DNA of 51,715 bases from Streptomyces bikiniensis (GTDB taxonomy: Bacteria > Actinomycetota > Actinomycetes > Streptomycetales > Streptomycetaceae), in NCBI GenBank assembly GCA_000716465.1, contig JNWL01000041.1, forward strand, positions 1-51,715, written 5' to 3'. Under the pieces are notes generated by a model. It had not been told where the DNA came from. It saw nothing but the letters and a program-made list of their open reading frames with translations, and made no database searches. Each line of letters opens with the position of its first letter. Position 1 is the first letter of the stretch. The position numbers and the translations under genes are program-made. Below are positions 1 to 7,815 of this stretch, in pieces.

Positions 1-186
1 CAGGTCATCCGGGACAAGATCAGCACGCACCCGGACACCCTGCCGACCAAGATCACCGAGCACAAGACCCACGGCTCATCTCATTCTGAAACGATCAGTA
101 AATCGCTCTTGAGGGCGGTTGGAAGAGATGCAACGCAAGAGGGGCCAGCCTTATGGGCTGGCCCCTCTTGCGTGGTGGGTTATTAA
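1..186 (+). other. 3' fragment of an unrecognised gene, entering from the left edge
   Basis: Frame 1 is open from the window edge to a TAA at 184-186. Codons up to about base 75 (peptide starting QVIRDKISTHPDTLPTK) end almost only in G or C, as real genes here do. From about base 76 the same frame turns AT-rich with A/T third positions and runs through a strong hairpin, which is not how coding DNA looks here. I read this as the end of a truncated gene joined to non-coding sequence near base 76. Family not recognised. Confidence 0.3.
136..170 (-). terminator. Strong hairpin terminator
   Basis: A perfect 15-bp stem (136-150 with 156-170, loop 151-155) built on GAGGGGCCAGCC lies just downstream of the stop of the minus-strand gene at 183-413. 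It may also act on transcripts arriving from the left. Confidence 0.7.
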
Positions 187-413
187 AGCTGTTTGAGTCG
201 TCGGAAGTTCTCTTCAAGGATGGTGGCGAGCTGGAGGCGGCCGGGGGTGGCCAGTCCGCGGGCGAGGTCTTCGACCAGTGTGTCGGTGTTGCCAGCAAGT
301 TCGGTGTAGCGGTATAGGAAGCGACTGCGCTGCTCGAGGTCCATGCTCCAGAGGGCTTGCTCCACGGCATTCGCACCGCCCTTCCGGAGGGCTGCAGAGC
401 TTGGCTCGGTCAT
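183..413 (-). CDS. Stand-alone homologue of the ParB C-terminal domain (76 aa)
   Basis: 76-aa protein downstream of parB. Residues 17-74 line up with the last ~60 residues of the neighbouring ParB: both carry D..QRS.F..RY, then V, a P..R..LA.ILEE block and a closing L. ParB C-terminal domains normally mediate dimerisation and non-specific DNA binding. A free copy could form mixed dimers with ParB or modulate its loading; this is inference from the similarity alone. No HTH or CTPase domain is present, so it is not itself a full ParB. It is separated from parB by a hairpin at 511-549 and closed by the terminator at 136-170. Confidence 0.6.
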   Translation of the reverse strand: MTEPSSAALRKGGANAVEQALWSMDLEQRSRFLYRYTELAGNTDTLVEDLARGLATPGRLQLATILEENFRRLKQL

Positions 414-510
414 ACCGGGCGCTGAGGTTCCAGGTTCCGAGTGCCTACGGCGTAAGCACTTGAAGGTGCGTCCTGGACACCTGGCTATAACTGCGGGTGC
501 ACCTATGCAC

Positions 511-549
511 GGAAGCCCCTGCTCATCACTATGGAGAGCAGAGGCTTCC
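511..549 (-). terminator. Hairpin downstream of parB
   Basis: A 14-bp stem with one mismatch (511-524 with 536-549; GGAAGCCCCTGCTC pairing with GAGCAGAGGCTTCC) begins just past the parB stop at 557. It probably separates parB from the small gene at 183-413. Confidence 0.5.
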
Positions 550-556
550 GGTTGGG

Positions 557-1672
557 CTATGCGTCTCGGAGGCCGGCAGTAACCTCTTCGAGGATGTCTG
601 CGAGCGAGGCGCGGTCCTGCGGGGTGAGGTCTCCTCTCATATCGGCGATGACGGCCTCTACTCCTCGGCTGCGTCGGAAGTAGCGCAGGATGAACGCGCT
701 CCGTTGTGCCGGGTCCAGATGGGCGAATGCCGCGTCCATGAGTGCGGAGCCGTCATGCCAGAGCGCTTCGGTTCCTGTCGGTGCCTGCGGGAGCGTGGTG
801 ATCCGAGGTTCTGGAACGAGGCGGGTGGGTTCGCTGATGCCGGGGGACGTTGCTGCCGCCGCTCCCCCACTGTTCGGCGCGGCTTCCGGTGCAGGGCTCA
901 AAACCGGGTTTTGAACCGGCGAGGTCACCGGAGCGGCCGTGCGCTTGCGTGTGGCCTTCGGCGCCTGGGCCTTGCTCAGCTCCTCGGCAGCGATGGCCTT
1001 CTGCTGTTCCGGGTCCTGGATCCGGGCGATCTTCTCGGCTGTCTTGACCTTGAGCTGCTTGGTGTCGACAGCTTCTTGAAGCTCGGGCGGCAGGTTGAGC
1101 AGGGCCAGGCGGTTGGAGACGTACATCTGGGACTTGCCGATGCGCTCCGCGACCTTCTCCTGGGATCCGTGGCGTTCGATCATCCGCTGCAGGAACTCGG
1201 CCTCCTTGTAGGGAGGGATGTTTTTGCGGTGGATGTTCTCGATGATGACGGCTTCGTCGAGTTTGTCGTCGTCTTCGTTGCCGAGGCGGTCACGGACGCG
1301 GATCTCGAGCTTTGTCCAGCCGAGCTGCTTGGCTGCGTGGAAGCGCCGGTTGCCGAGGATGATGACCCACTGGGCGTCGCCGAGCTTGGAGCCGTGCTCG
1401 GGCTTGACGCGGAGGAAGGCCTCGCGGGACATGGCGACGGCGGGCTGGAGTTGTCCGACGGACTGCATCGACTCTTTGAGTTCGCGGAAGTCGGGGTCGT
1501 CGTCGGAGTAGTCGGCGTCGGTGCGGGGGTTCTCCGGGTTGCCAACGAGCATGTGCATGTAGGCGGTGGTCGGCGGCGTCTCCGGCTTGGCCGGCTCGTC
1601 GGCGGAGGCCCTCTTGCTGCCGGGCTTTCCCGGTCCGTCGAGGAGGTCGGCCCAGGGCTTCTTCGTCGCCAT
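557..1672 (-). CDS. parB: ParB-type partition protein
   Basis: 371-aa centromere-binding partition protein. The N-terminal half has the ParB/Srx-type CTPase region, with GNRRFHAA near residue 106 and the conserved IIENIHR stretch near 144. A helix-turn-helix follows (KVAERIGKSQMYVSNRLALL). After a Pro/Ala-rich linker the last ~60 residues form the C-terminal domain that also occurs alone at 183-413. The ATG at 1672 shares one base with the parA stop (TGATG), so the two are translationally coupled. One candidate parS palindrome (899-913) lies inside the linker coding region and encodes the residues QNPVL. Confidence 0.92.
   Translation of the reverse strand: MATKKPWADLLDGPGKPGSKRASADEPAKPETPPTTAYMHMLVGNPENPRTDADYSDDDPDFRELKESMQSVGQLQPAVAMSREAFLRVKPEHGSKLGDAQWVIILGNRRFHAAKQLGWTKLEIRVRDRLGNEDDDKLDEAVIIENIHRKNIPPYKEAEFLQRMIERHGSQEKVAERIGKSQMYVSNRLALLNLPPELQEAVDTKQLKVKTAEKIARIQDPEQQKAIAAEELSKAQAPKATRKRTAAPVTSPVQNPVLSPAPEAAPNSGGAAAATSPGISEPTRLVPEPRITTLPQAPTGTEALWHDGSALMDAAFAHLDPAQRSAFILRYFRRSRGVEAVIADMRGDLTPQDRASLADILEEVTAGLRDA
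899..913. promoter_or_regulatory. Candidate parS palindrome inside parB
   Basis: CAAAACCGGGTTTTG is a 15-bp palindrome around a single central G, identical to the sites at 2521 and 2686. Its position inside coding DNA, in the flexible linker of ParB, suggests it is tolerated there because the linker is unconstrained. Confidence 0.55.
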
Positions 1673-2406
1673 CAGCGGGAGCCCTTCTTGCCAGCGCCGA
1701 GCTCGAGGGCGAGCTGGTAGAAGTCTTCACGGGCTTCCATCGCGACCCGGTTCTTCTTGTACTGGGTGACGACGGTGCCTTCGAGTGCTGCCCGGGTGTG
1801 GACCTTGTAGTGGCGGACGACGGTGTTGGCCAGGTTCCAGCCTTGGGCGCGGACGAAGTCCTTGGTCTGGTCGAGGTCGGCTTCGCCGTCTCGGGGGTCC
1901 CAGTTGTTGATGACGACGAGGTAGGGGATGCCGAGTGGCTTGACCACTTCCTCGATGGTGTCGCGGGTCGGCATGAACCCGAGCGGCTCGGGTTCGACGG
2001 GGACGATGATGTCGTCGGCGTTGGCCAGGACGGCGCGCATGGCGTCGGCGGCGGTGCTCTTGCCGAACGGGTCGCCGGCCTCTTCCTTCTCGTCCTCGGG
2101 AAGGTCCATCCATCCCGGGGTGTCGATGAAGGCGTGCTTGATCTTGCGGGACTTCTTCAGGGCGGCGAACAGCTCCAGGTCGTCCTTGGAGTTGATCTGT
2201 TCGAAGGAGAAGGGGAGCTCCTGGCCGACTCGCTCTGACCACCAGGTGGTCGAGCCCTGGGGGTCGGCGGAGACGGCTGCAACGTAGTAGGGGTCGCCTT
2301 CGGGGGAGGCGCCCAGAACGTGAGCGGTGATGGCCGCGGTGTTGACGGTGAGAGTCGACTTTCCGACTCCACCCTTGCGGTTGATGAGCGCGGTGATCCG
2401 TGCCAT
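1672..2406 (-). CDS. parA: ParA-type partition ATPase
   Basis: 244-aa P-loop ATPase partnering ParB in plasmid segregation. It has the deviant Walker A KGGVGKST at residues 11-18, the A' motif with DPQGS at 48-52, and a Walker B-like FIDTPGW. There is no N-terminal DNA-binding domain, so it is of the short type. The frame stays open upstream to 2565, but I chose the ATG at 2406 because AGGAGT sits 5-10 bases before it and the ParA fold starts at once (MARITALINRKGG). The upstream extension would be encoded by the parS region, including a palindrome, and is unlikely to be translated. Confidence 0.93.
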   Translation of the reverse strand: MARITALINRKGGVGKSTLTVNTAAITAHVLGASPEGDPYYVAAVSADPQGSTTWWSERVGQELPFSFEQINSKDDLELFAALKKSRKIKHAFIDTPGWMDLPEDEKEEAGDPFGKSTAADAMRAVLANADDIIVPVEPEPLGFMPTRDTIEEVVKPLGIPYLVVINNWDPRDGEADLDQTKDFVRAQGWNLANTVVRHYKVHTRAALEGTVVTQYKKNRVAMEAREDFYQLALELGAGKKGSR

Positions 2407-2517
2407 GGGTGGTACTCCTGATGCTCCGTATGCTTCCCAGCCGGACTGGCTGGTACTAGCGGACCGGGACAGGATGCCACGTATCGCCCTGCCGGGAAGT
2501 ACTGGAGGCGTGTCGTG

Positions 2518-2700
2518 GTTCAAAACCGGGTTTTGAACGGCTGGCATCAGAGGCTGCCTGCTCACCGCCGGTCTTCTTCAAAACCCGGTTTTGAACTACT
2601 CACCGCGAGCCTCTGGCCTGGAGAGAGCTCAATGGAGATGTCACCAGGTGACCACCCTCGCTGGGGGCTTCATGGCTGAACCGTTCAAAACCGGGTTTTG
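2518..2700. promoter_or_regulatory. parS cluster upstream of parA (three palindromes)
   Basis: Three copies of the 15-bp palindrome CAAAACC-N-GGTTTTG lie at 2521-2535, 2579-2593 (central base C) and 2686-2700. The first extends to a 21-bp palindrome with GTT/AAC arms (2518-2538). The cluster overlaps the parAB promoter region, as expected for a centromere that also allows autoregulation. Site identity with 899-913 makes it the best parS candidate in the window. Confidence 0.75.
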
Positions 2701-2732
2701 ACGTGGGCGCCAGGGAGGCCGCCCCCGAAACC

Positions 2733-2772
2733 AAAAAAGCCGCCGCCTCCGCGAAGGTGCGGAGGCGGCGGC
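2733..2772 (-). terminator. Rho-independent terminator of the accessory operon
   Basis: A perfect 14-bp GC stem (2739-2752 with 2759-2772) is followed on the minus strand by six T residues (complement of 2733-2738). It ends the leftward operon whose last gene stops at 2791 and separates it from parAB. Confidence 0.85.
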
Positions 2773-2790
2773 CTTCATCGTGGTGCGTTG

Positions 2791-3236
2791 TCAGCGGGCC
2801 CAGGTGGCGGGCTGGGGTTCCAGGTTGGGGTTGGGTACGGCGACGGCTGCTGCCGGGGTAGCGGAGTGCCGCATGCCGGTGACAGGGATGGCGCCGGGCT
2901 CGTCGGGTCGGGCCCAGGCGAGGTTCCAGGTGCCGTCGGGGTGGCAGTGGATGGCGGCGTGGGTGTGAAGGGCGCGGGGGATGCGGGGGATTACCTCGCC
3001 GGGGTCGTCGTCGGGGTAGAGGCACCAGCGGGTGCAGTCTTGGACGCGGCGCATATAGAGGTCGGCGGCCTGGATGGCGGTGACCCAGCGGCGGTGGCCA
3101 AGGAGGACGAAGAGCGCGGGGTGGTCGCCTTCGTCGGCATCCGGGGCGGGCAGGCCGGTGATGTGCAGGCCGCCGAGGACCGAGGTGAAGCCGGGGCTTG
3201 GCCGGGGGTCCAAAACTGGGGGTCGGCGGCGGTCAC
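2791..3236 (-). pseudogene. Hypothetical protein with a probable frame break
   Basis: The main frame encodes a plausible globular protein (LGGLHITGLPAPDADEGDHP through ALFVLLGHRRWVTAIQAADLY to TWNLAWARPDEPGAIPVTG), but has no convincing start of its own; the in-frame ATG at 3384 lies deep inside the upstream gene. The natural coupled start is the GTG at 3236, overlapping the upstream stop (GTGA). That start opens a different frame (MTAADPQFWTPG...) which loses coding character after about 12 codons. Joining the two needs a -1-type shift near 3190-3215, by C-runs. It may be an assembly deletion or a real lesion. Function unknown. Confidence 0.5.
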
Positions 3237-3652
3237 CGGCGCGGCCGGGTGTCGGTGTCGGTCGTCTTGAGAACGCGCGGCAGATGGACGTGGAGGTGTT
3301 CGACGTCGACCTGGAGGCCGCGGGCGCGGACTTCTCGGGCAAGGAGTTCAGTGAGGCTGGCGGCCCTGTGCTTGCCGCCTGCACAGCCGATGGCGATGCG
3401 GCGGGGGCCGGCGGGCAGGGTCGCGTAGTCGGCGAGGTTGGCGAGCAGCTCGCAAGCGCCGGGCGTGTTGAGGACGACGTCCTGGACGCGGGGGTCGAGG
3501 CCGTCGAGGTCGAGGATGTCGCGGGCGGCGGCCAGGTCGCGGAGCCGGTCGCGGACGTCTTCGATGCGGTCGGCGGCGGGCGGGACGGGGGAGCCGTCCG
3601 GGCCGGTGGGCAGTTGCAGGTAGCCGAACGAGATCAGCCGGATCGTACGCAA
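3233..3652 (-). CDS. RapZ C-terminal-domain-like protein
   Basis: 139 aa. Residues 85-110 (RRIAIGCAGGKHRAASLTEL) match the signature of the C-terminal domain of RapZ/YvcJ, which in RapZ binds small RNAs or nucleotide-sugar-type ligands. The N-terminal ATPase domain of RapZ is absent, so this is a single-domain relative. I chose the TTG at 3652 because a perfect AGGAGG sits five bases upstream (complement of 3658-3663); the longer GTG start at 3688 lacks such a site. The stop overlaps the GTG of the next gene. Its role on this element is unknown. Confidence 0.7.
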   Translation of the reverse strand: MRTIRLISFGYLQLPTGPDGSPVPPAADRIEDVRDRLRDLAAARDILDLDGLDPRVQDVVLNTPGACELLANLADYATLPAGPRRIAIGCAGGKHRAASLTELLAREVRARGLQVDVEHLHVHLPRVLKTTDTDTRPRR

Positions 3653-3740
3653 GGGAGCCTCCTGCTCGGTGATGAGGTGCGGGAACACGGGGAGCGCTGC
3701 GCCCGGCCGGGAAGGGTGGGCGCGGGCGCTCCGGGTGGTG

Positions 3741-3920
3741 CTACTGGGTGGTGGTGCCGGTGACCACGAGGAACTGGTCGCTGGGCAGGTCCATCACGAC
3801 CTGAGCATTGGTGCCCTGGGCGCGCTGGGCGGCTGCGTACTCTTCGGCCGGCCAGGAGCCGCGCGGAGCTCCGGCGGGGAACCGCTCCAGGACGGTCCGG
3901 GGCTGCTCGGTGGTGGCCAT
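3741..3920 (-). CDS. Small hypothetical protein (59 aa)
   Basis: 59 aa, MATTEQPRTVLERFPAGAPR..., soluble, no recognised motif. The ATG at 3920 overlaps the stop of the upstream gene, so it is part of the same operon. Confidence 0.6.
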   Translation of the reverse strand: MATTEQPRTVLERFPAGAPRGSWPAEEYAAAQRAQGTNAQVVMDLPSDQFLVVTGTTTQ

Positions 3921-4399
3921 CAGGAGTCGCCGCCGTTCACGCGCTCGTGGGTGTCGATGAGGTTGGCGATGGCGTCGGGGTTGTCCGCCAGGCCGATCCA
4001 CGCCCCGTACGCGGTGAAGACGGGGACCTCCTCGCGGTCGGGTTCGAAGATGACGACGTAGTCGCCGTACCGGTCGAGCACCATGTCGCACAGGACCGGG
4101 ACCAGCGCGGTGTCGAGGACTTCCAGGGCGTCGACGACGAGCCGGGCGGGCTCGCCGGGCGACGGCGGCTGGACCAGGGTGCCGGTCGCGCGCAGCAGGT
4201 CGCCGGGCTGGATGGCGGTCAGCAGCTCGTGGACGATCCTCGGGTCGCCGCTGGTGCAGGTGACGACCGTGTCGTGGATGTCTTCTTTGACCGAGTCGAG
4301 GTCGGTGGGGACGATCAGGTCGAAGGTGGCGGTGTCGCGCGGGCCGGGGGCGGGTATCGCGTCGACCCATCCGTCGAGGGCGCAGTGCTTGGTGTCCAT
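3920..4399 (-). CDS. Hypothetical protein (159 aa)
   Basis: 159 aa starting MDTKHCALDGWVDAIPAPGP, soluble and acidic, with a beta-rich centre including LLRATGTLVQPPSPGEPARLVVDAL reminiscent of an OB-like strand pattern (weak). Start ATG at 4399 overlaps the upstream stop. Not recognised. Confidence 0.65.
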   Translation of the reverse strand: MDTKHCALDGWVDAIPAPGPRDTATFDLIVPTDLDSVKEDIHDTVVTCTSGDPRIVHELLTAIQPGDLLRATGTLVQPPSPGEPARLVVDALEVLDTALVPVLCDMVLDRYGDYVVIFEPDREEVPVFTAYGAWIGLADNPDAIANLIDTHERVNGGDS

Positions 4400-4602
4400 C
4401 AGCTGGCCTCCGCCAGGGTCTCGGTGGTGCGAGGGGCGTGGGGTTGGGTGGTGCGCTGGGCGAGGACCAGGAGCTCGCGGTTGCGCTGGCGCTGTGCGTC
4501 GGTGAGCGGGCGGGCCTTCGCGCCGTGGCGGTGCCAGAGCGGGGAGGCCGGCGGCTCGGGGTAGGCGAGGGTGTGGTCGACGTCGTGGTCGGTGCTGCTC
4601 AT
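4399..4602 (-). CDS. Small hypothetical protein (67 aa)
   Basis: 67 aa, MSSTDHDVDHTLAYPEPPAS..., basic centre (TDAQRQRNRELLVLAQR), no recognised domain. A GGAGGACC ribosome site precedes the ATG at 4602. The ~100 bases between it and 4705 show no gene. Confidence 0.6.
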   Translation of the reverse strand: MSSTDHDVDHTLAYPEPPASPLWHRHGAKARPLTDAQRQRNRELLVLAQRTTQPHAPRTTETLAEAS

Positions 4603-4704
4603 GGGTCCTCCGGCTGGAGGTGAGGGGTTCAGGCGTGGTCGGTTGTCGCGCCGCCCTTGGGCTGGTCGGAGACGAACCGGGGTCTCGCTGGGGTGCGCCG
4701 CGTT

Positions 4705-4896
4705 TCAGAGCTCCGCGCAGACTTTGTGGACGGGCTCTTTGGCGTGGGACCTCAGCGGGGTGGTGGTGCCGCACAGCACGCACGGGGCGGGCGGCCCGAA
4801 GTGCGCGGAGTGGCGCCAGTTCAGGAGCTGGACCGGCGCCGTGGGCTGCTCCGGCTGTGCGGGCACCGCGCGCAGGTGGCGGCGCCGGGCGGTCAC
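4705..4896 (-). CDS. Small zinc-finger-like protein (63 aa)
   Basis: 63 aa. The C-terminal half holds CVLCGTTTPLRSHAKEPVHKVC, a C-x2-C...H...H..C pattern consistent with one zinc site; the N-terminus is basic. Start ATG at 4896 overlaps the stop of the ASCH gene (ATGA), so translation is coupled. Function unknown. Confidence 0.6.
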   Translation of the reverse strand: MTARRRHLRAVPAQPEQPTAPVQLLNWRHSAHFGPPAPCVLCGTTTPLRSHAKEPVHKVCAEL

Positions 4897-5339
4897 GGCC
4901 GCAGGTTGGGCAGCTGCTGGAGGACCAGGGCGACGAGGTCCGGCGTCGGTCTCCAGGCGGAGAGCGCGCCGGTGGCGGGCACCGGGAGGGGCAGCTCGCG
5001 GACGTCGTCGAGGACTAGGTGGTGCGCGTCGCGCTGCGCCCAGGGGCTGGTGCAGCGCTCGGGGCCCTGGTCGGGGTGGCAGTCGGTGAGCCGGGCGACG
5101 CCGATGACCGCGCCGCGGTGGAGCTCGCGGCCGCGGATCGCGGTGGCCACCAGTGGGTCACGCAGCAGGGCGGGGTCCGGTTTCGCCTTCCCGGCGTGGA
5201 TGAGGACCCAGCCGCGCCACGGCCAGTTCGCGGGCCGGTTCTCCGTGGTCTTCCCGGCGAGGATGCAGGTGGCCCAGGGCTGGCGGATCGTGATGCCGCG
5301 GATCCAGTCGCCGGTCGGCGGAAGGGGCGGAGTGGTCAT
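4893..5339 (-). CDS. ASCH/PUA-like domain protein
   Basis: 148 aa. The start GITIRQPWATCILAGKTTENR, followed by RGWVLIHAGKA and a later GAVIGVARLTDC, is the typical ASCH-domain strand order (PUA-like fold, usually RNA- or nucleotide-binding). The ATG at 5339 overlaps the stop of the GGDEF gene (ATGA). Proteins of this type are common on actinobacterial mobile elements; their substrate is not known. Confidence 0.75.
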   Translation of the reverse strand: MTTPPLPPTGDWIRGITIRQPWATCILAGKTTENRPANWPWRGWVLIHAGKAKPDPALLRDPLVATAIRGRELHRGAVIGVARLTDCHPDQGPERCTSPWAQRDAHHLVLDDVRELPLPVPATGALSAWRPTPDLVALVLQQLPNLRP

Positions 5340-6010
5340 GCCGCTCGCCCCCAGACGGCCGTGCCCGGTCGGCCTGCGCGGCGCCCGTTGACGGACGGCA
5401 CGGAGGCGTGCGCGGCGGTGGCGAGGACCGGGCGGCCGGTGTGCTTGCCGTCGTACAGGGCAGCGTCGGCCGCCCGCTGAAGGAGCGACAGGTCCCGGCT
5501 GCCGACGGCTTCCGGGGTGGCGGCGCCGACCGAGGCGGCGACGTCGACGGTGCGGCCGTCGTCCAGCGTGACCGGGGTGTGCAGCATCCGGACCAGCTGC
5601 TCCAGGCGGAGCGCGCGGCGGTCGGCGGGCAGTTCCAGGACCACGGCGAACTCGTCGCCTCCGAGGCGGCCGACCGCTGCGCGCGGGCCCGCCCAGGTGG
5701 TGAGCCGTGCACCGAACGCCGCGAGGACGGCGTCCCCGGCCGGGTGCCCCATCGTGTCGTTCACCGCCTTGAACCTGTCGGCGTCGACCATGACCACGGC
5801 CGTGTCGCCGTGTCGGGCCAGGAGCCGGCGGGCGCGGCTCGTGTAGGCGTCGCGGCGCAGCAGGCCGGTCAGCGGGTCGCGTCGGGTGGCGGCGAGCTGC
5901 CGGTGCAGGGCGACGGCGTGGACGGCCCAGCCGGTCAGCGGCACGGCGGCGGTCGTCAGTAACAGGGTGCGCTGGCCGAACCGGCTTCGAGCGCGCAGGA
6001 GGGACGACAT
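5336..6010 (-). CDS. Membrane-anchored GGDEF-domain protein (putative diguanylate cyclase)
   Basis: 224 aa. One hydrophobic segment (about residues 15-33) anchors a GGDEF domain beginning at RRDPLTGLLRRDAY (residue ~43). The metal-binding MVDADRFKAVND and the active-site GGDEF (117-121) are intact, so synthesis of c-di-GMP from two GTP is plausible. No sensory domain other than the anchor. Start ATG at 6010. In Streptomyces c-di-GMP controls development through BldD, so an element-borne cyclase could influence host sporulation or transfer timing; that is inference. Confidence 0.85.
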   Translation of the reverse strand: MSSLLRARSRFGQRTLLLTTAAVPLTGWAVHAVALHRQLAATRRDPLTGLLRRDAYTSRARRLLARHGDTAVVMVDADRFKAVNDTMGHPAGDAVLAAFGARLTTWAGPRAAVGRLGGDEFAVVLELPADRRALRLEQLVRMLHTPVTLDDGRTVDVAASVGAATPEAVGSRDLSLLQRAADAALYDGKHTGRPVLATAAHASVPSVNGRRAGRPGTAVWGRAA

Positions 6011-6101
6011 ACTGGGGTTCTCCGTCTCGTCTCGTACGGGATGGGTAGACCCGGGGCAGGCGGTCGGTTTGGACGCCGTGAGCGCCTGTCCCGGGGTGGA
6101 G

Positions 6102-6398
6102 CTACAGCGCGAAGTCGCTGTGGGGGGTGCAGCTGAGCGGGTTGTGCCAGCGGCCGGCCTTGGCGGCCGTCCACTCCATCTCCCAGCCGGGCCGGATCCC
6201 GGACGCTCCCCAGCCGTCCGGCTGCCTGCCGGGGTCCTCGAGGCCCGCCGTGCGCGCGGCGTCGTAGACCTCGTGGGCGCGGCGCAGGGCCGTGGTGGGG
6301 GAGTCCGCGACGCCGGTGAAGACGTGCAGCCCCCGCAGGGTGGGGCTGGCGGTGTCGTGTATCGGGACGTCGACCTCGTAGAACTCGCGGTTCGGCAT
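6102..6398 (-). CDS. Hypothetical protein (98 aa)
   Basis: Starts MPNREFYEVDVPIHD, ends at HSDFAL. A small alpha/beta protein with Trp-rich C-terminal half (GWEMEWTAAKAGRWHNPLSC). I prefer the ATG at 6398, nine bases after AGGAG, over the ATG at 6407 that touches that site. Not recognised. Confidence 0.6.
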   Translation of the reverse strand: MPNREFYEVDVPIHDTASPTLRGLHVFTGVADSPTTALRRAHEVYDAARTAGLEDPGRQPDGWGASGIRPGWEMEWTAAKAGRWHNPLSCTPHSDFAL

Positions 6399-6516
6399 GA
6401 CGCCCATCTCCTTCCTCCGCTGGTGCGTGAGGGGCCACCGCGCCGTCCCGGCCTTGGTGGCCGGGGCGGCGTGGAAGCCCGTCGCGGTCGCGACGGAGAG
6501 GGAAGCGGGAGCGAGG

Positions 6517-6551
6517 GCCGTTCCGGCCCGGGGAAGCCGGGCCGGAACGGC
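6517..6551 (-). terminator. Hairpin terminator
   Basis: A perfect 15-bp stem (6517-6531 with 6537-6551, loop of five) just downstream of the gene stopping at 6561. No T-run follows. Confidence 0.6.
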
Positions 6552-6560
6552 GGTGCGGGT

Positions 6561-6812
6561 TCAGCCGTTGTCAGCGGCGGGGTCCTGGTCGGCGGACCCG
6601 TAACGCTTGGTCTGCCGCAGGATCTGGTTGCGCTTGACGTCCAAGGCATTGGCGACGTCCTGCTGCGCGCCGTGGTACCGGCGCTGCAGGCGGTCGATCT
6701 CCTGCCAGAACTCGGTCTCGATGCGCTCGTGCTCGGACTCGCGGCGCTGGCTGGCCTGGGCGACCAGGTCGCGCAGCTCGGCGCGGGCCTGGTCGTCGGG
6801 GCGGGGGGTCAT
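6561..6812 (-). CDS. Small helical protein with a helix-turn-helix-like C-terminus
   Basis: 83 aa, MTPRPDDQARAELRDLVAQA.... A long charged helix (RRESEHERIETEFWQEIDRLQ) precedes GAQQDVANALDVKRNQILRQ, which resembles a helix-turn-helix of the sigma-region-4 or Fis kind. The shorter ATG at 6812 is preferred (GGAG seven bases upstream) over an upstream open extension to 6935. Confidence 0.6.
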   Translation of the reverse strand: MTPRPDDQARAELRDLVAQASQRRESEHERIETEFWQEIDRLQRRYHGAQQDVANALDVKRNQILRQTKRYGSADQDPAADNG

Positions 6813-6931
6813 GTCGGGCTCCAGGGGGAGTTGAGGGACGATGTGTCTGCCCCCTGCTCCTTCGTGGAGCGGGTTGGGAGGCCCGGGGCGGCCGGCAAGG
6901 TTGGTAGCCGGTAGGCGGCCGCCCCGGGGCG

Positions 6932-7761
6932 TCACCAGACGCGGCCGTTGTGGGTGGAGGTCTTCAGGTCCAGGTGACCGGCGCCGCGCATGCGGATGTT
7001 GCCGTTGTGGGTGCGGGCGGCGAGGCGGCCGGAGAAGGCCGGGGTGGCGCTGATCGTCACGTCGCCGTTGTGGGTGCGGGCGGAGCCGCGGTGGCCGTTG
7101 TAGGCGCGATGGTGATGGAGCCGTTGTGGGTGCTCGCCTCCAGCTCCGTCTCGACGCGGTCGATCAGCACGGAGCCGTTGTGGGTCTCGGCCTCGAGGAC
7201 CTTCACGCCGCCCGCCTGGAGCGAGCCGTTGCGGGCGTCGAAGCGGATGGCCTCCAGGTCGCCGCGCACGGTCGTCTCGGCGTTCTTCGTGTTCACGGCC
7301 AGCGAGGACCCCGCGGGGAGGACGATGTCGACGGTGATCGTGCCGGTCGCGCCGCTGACGACGGTGCGCTGCTCGGCGACGACCCGGCCGCCGGCCACGA
7401 CGCGCTGGCCGCCGACCCAGATGTCTCCGTTGCTGATGGTCATGCCGGTCATGGTGCCGGTGTTGATGACGCCGCCGTTGAAGCTGACGACGTTCCCGCC
7501 GACCTGCATCACCGAGTAGCTGCCGCCGGTCTGCCCGGCGGTGTCGTCGGGGACGGAGACGGTGAGCTTGTTGCCGCGCTCGGTGAACAGGGTGTCGTTC
7601 ACGGCGTCGGCGACGGGGCCCTCGGTGGCGGCGGTGTGGACGCGGACCCGGCCGTGGACGGCCTTGGGGTCGACGGTGACGTTGACCGCGCCGTGGGAGA
7701 CCGACAGGTCCAGCTCGATGGCGCCGGCGGTGTTCATGACGTGGATCTTCTCGCTGCTCAA
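6932..7761 (-). pseudogene. DUF4097-like beta-strand repeat protein, interrupted by a frame break
   Basis: The start is a TTG at 7761 with AAGGAG six bases upstream (MSSEKIHVMNTAGAIELDLS). The protein is a beta-strand repeat of the DUF4097 kind, with recurring THNGS/V modules near the C-terminus (ETHNGSVLIDRV, ASTHNGSITIA). The frame ends at 7057, but the neighbouring frame immediately continues the same repeat (RTHNGDVTISA, RTHNGNIRMRG, STHNGRVW) to a stop at 6932. One gene with a -1-type shift between about 7085 and 7115 explains both. The break may be an assembly error in repetitive GC DNA or a true mutation. Confidence 0.7.
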
Positions 7762-7815
7762 AGCGTGCTCCTTGATCGGAGAGCGTGGGGCCGGGTGGCC
7801 CCCACACATCAATGG

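Noticed and set aside
497..1720. 407-aa plus-strand frame opposite parB
   Set aside because: Antisense shadow of a GC-rich gene with low-complexity Gly/Val/Leu translation; parB is clearly real.
2407..2565. N-terminal extension of ParA
   Set aside because: The ribosome site and the ParA fold both start at 2406; the extension translates the parS region.
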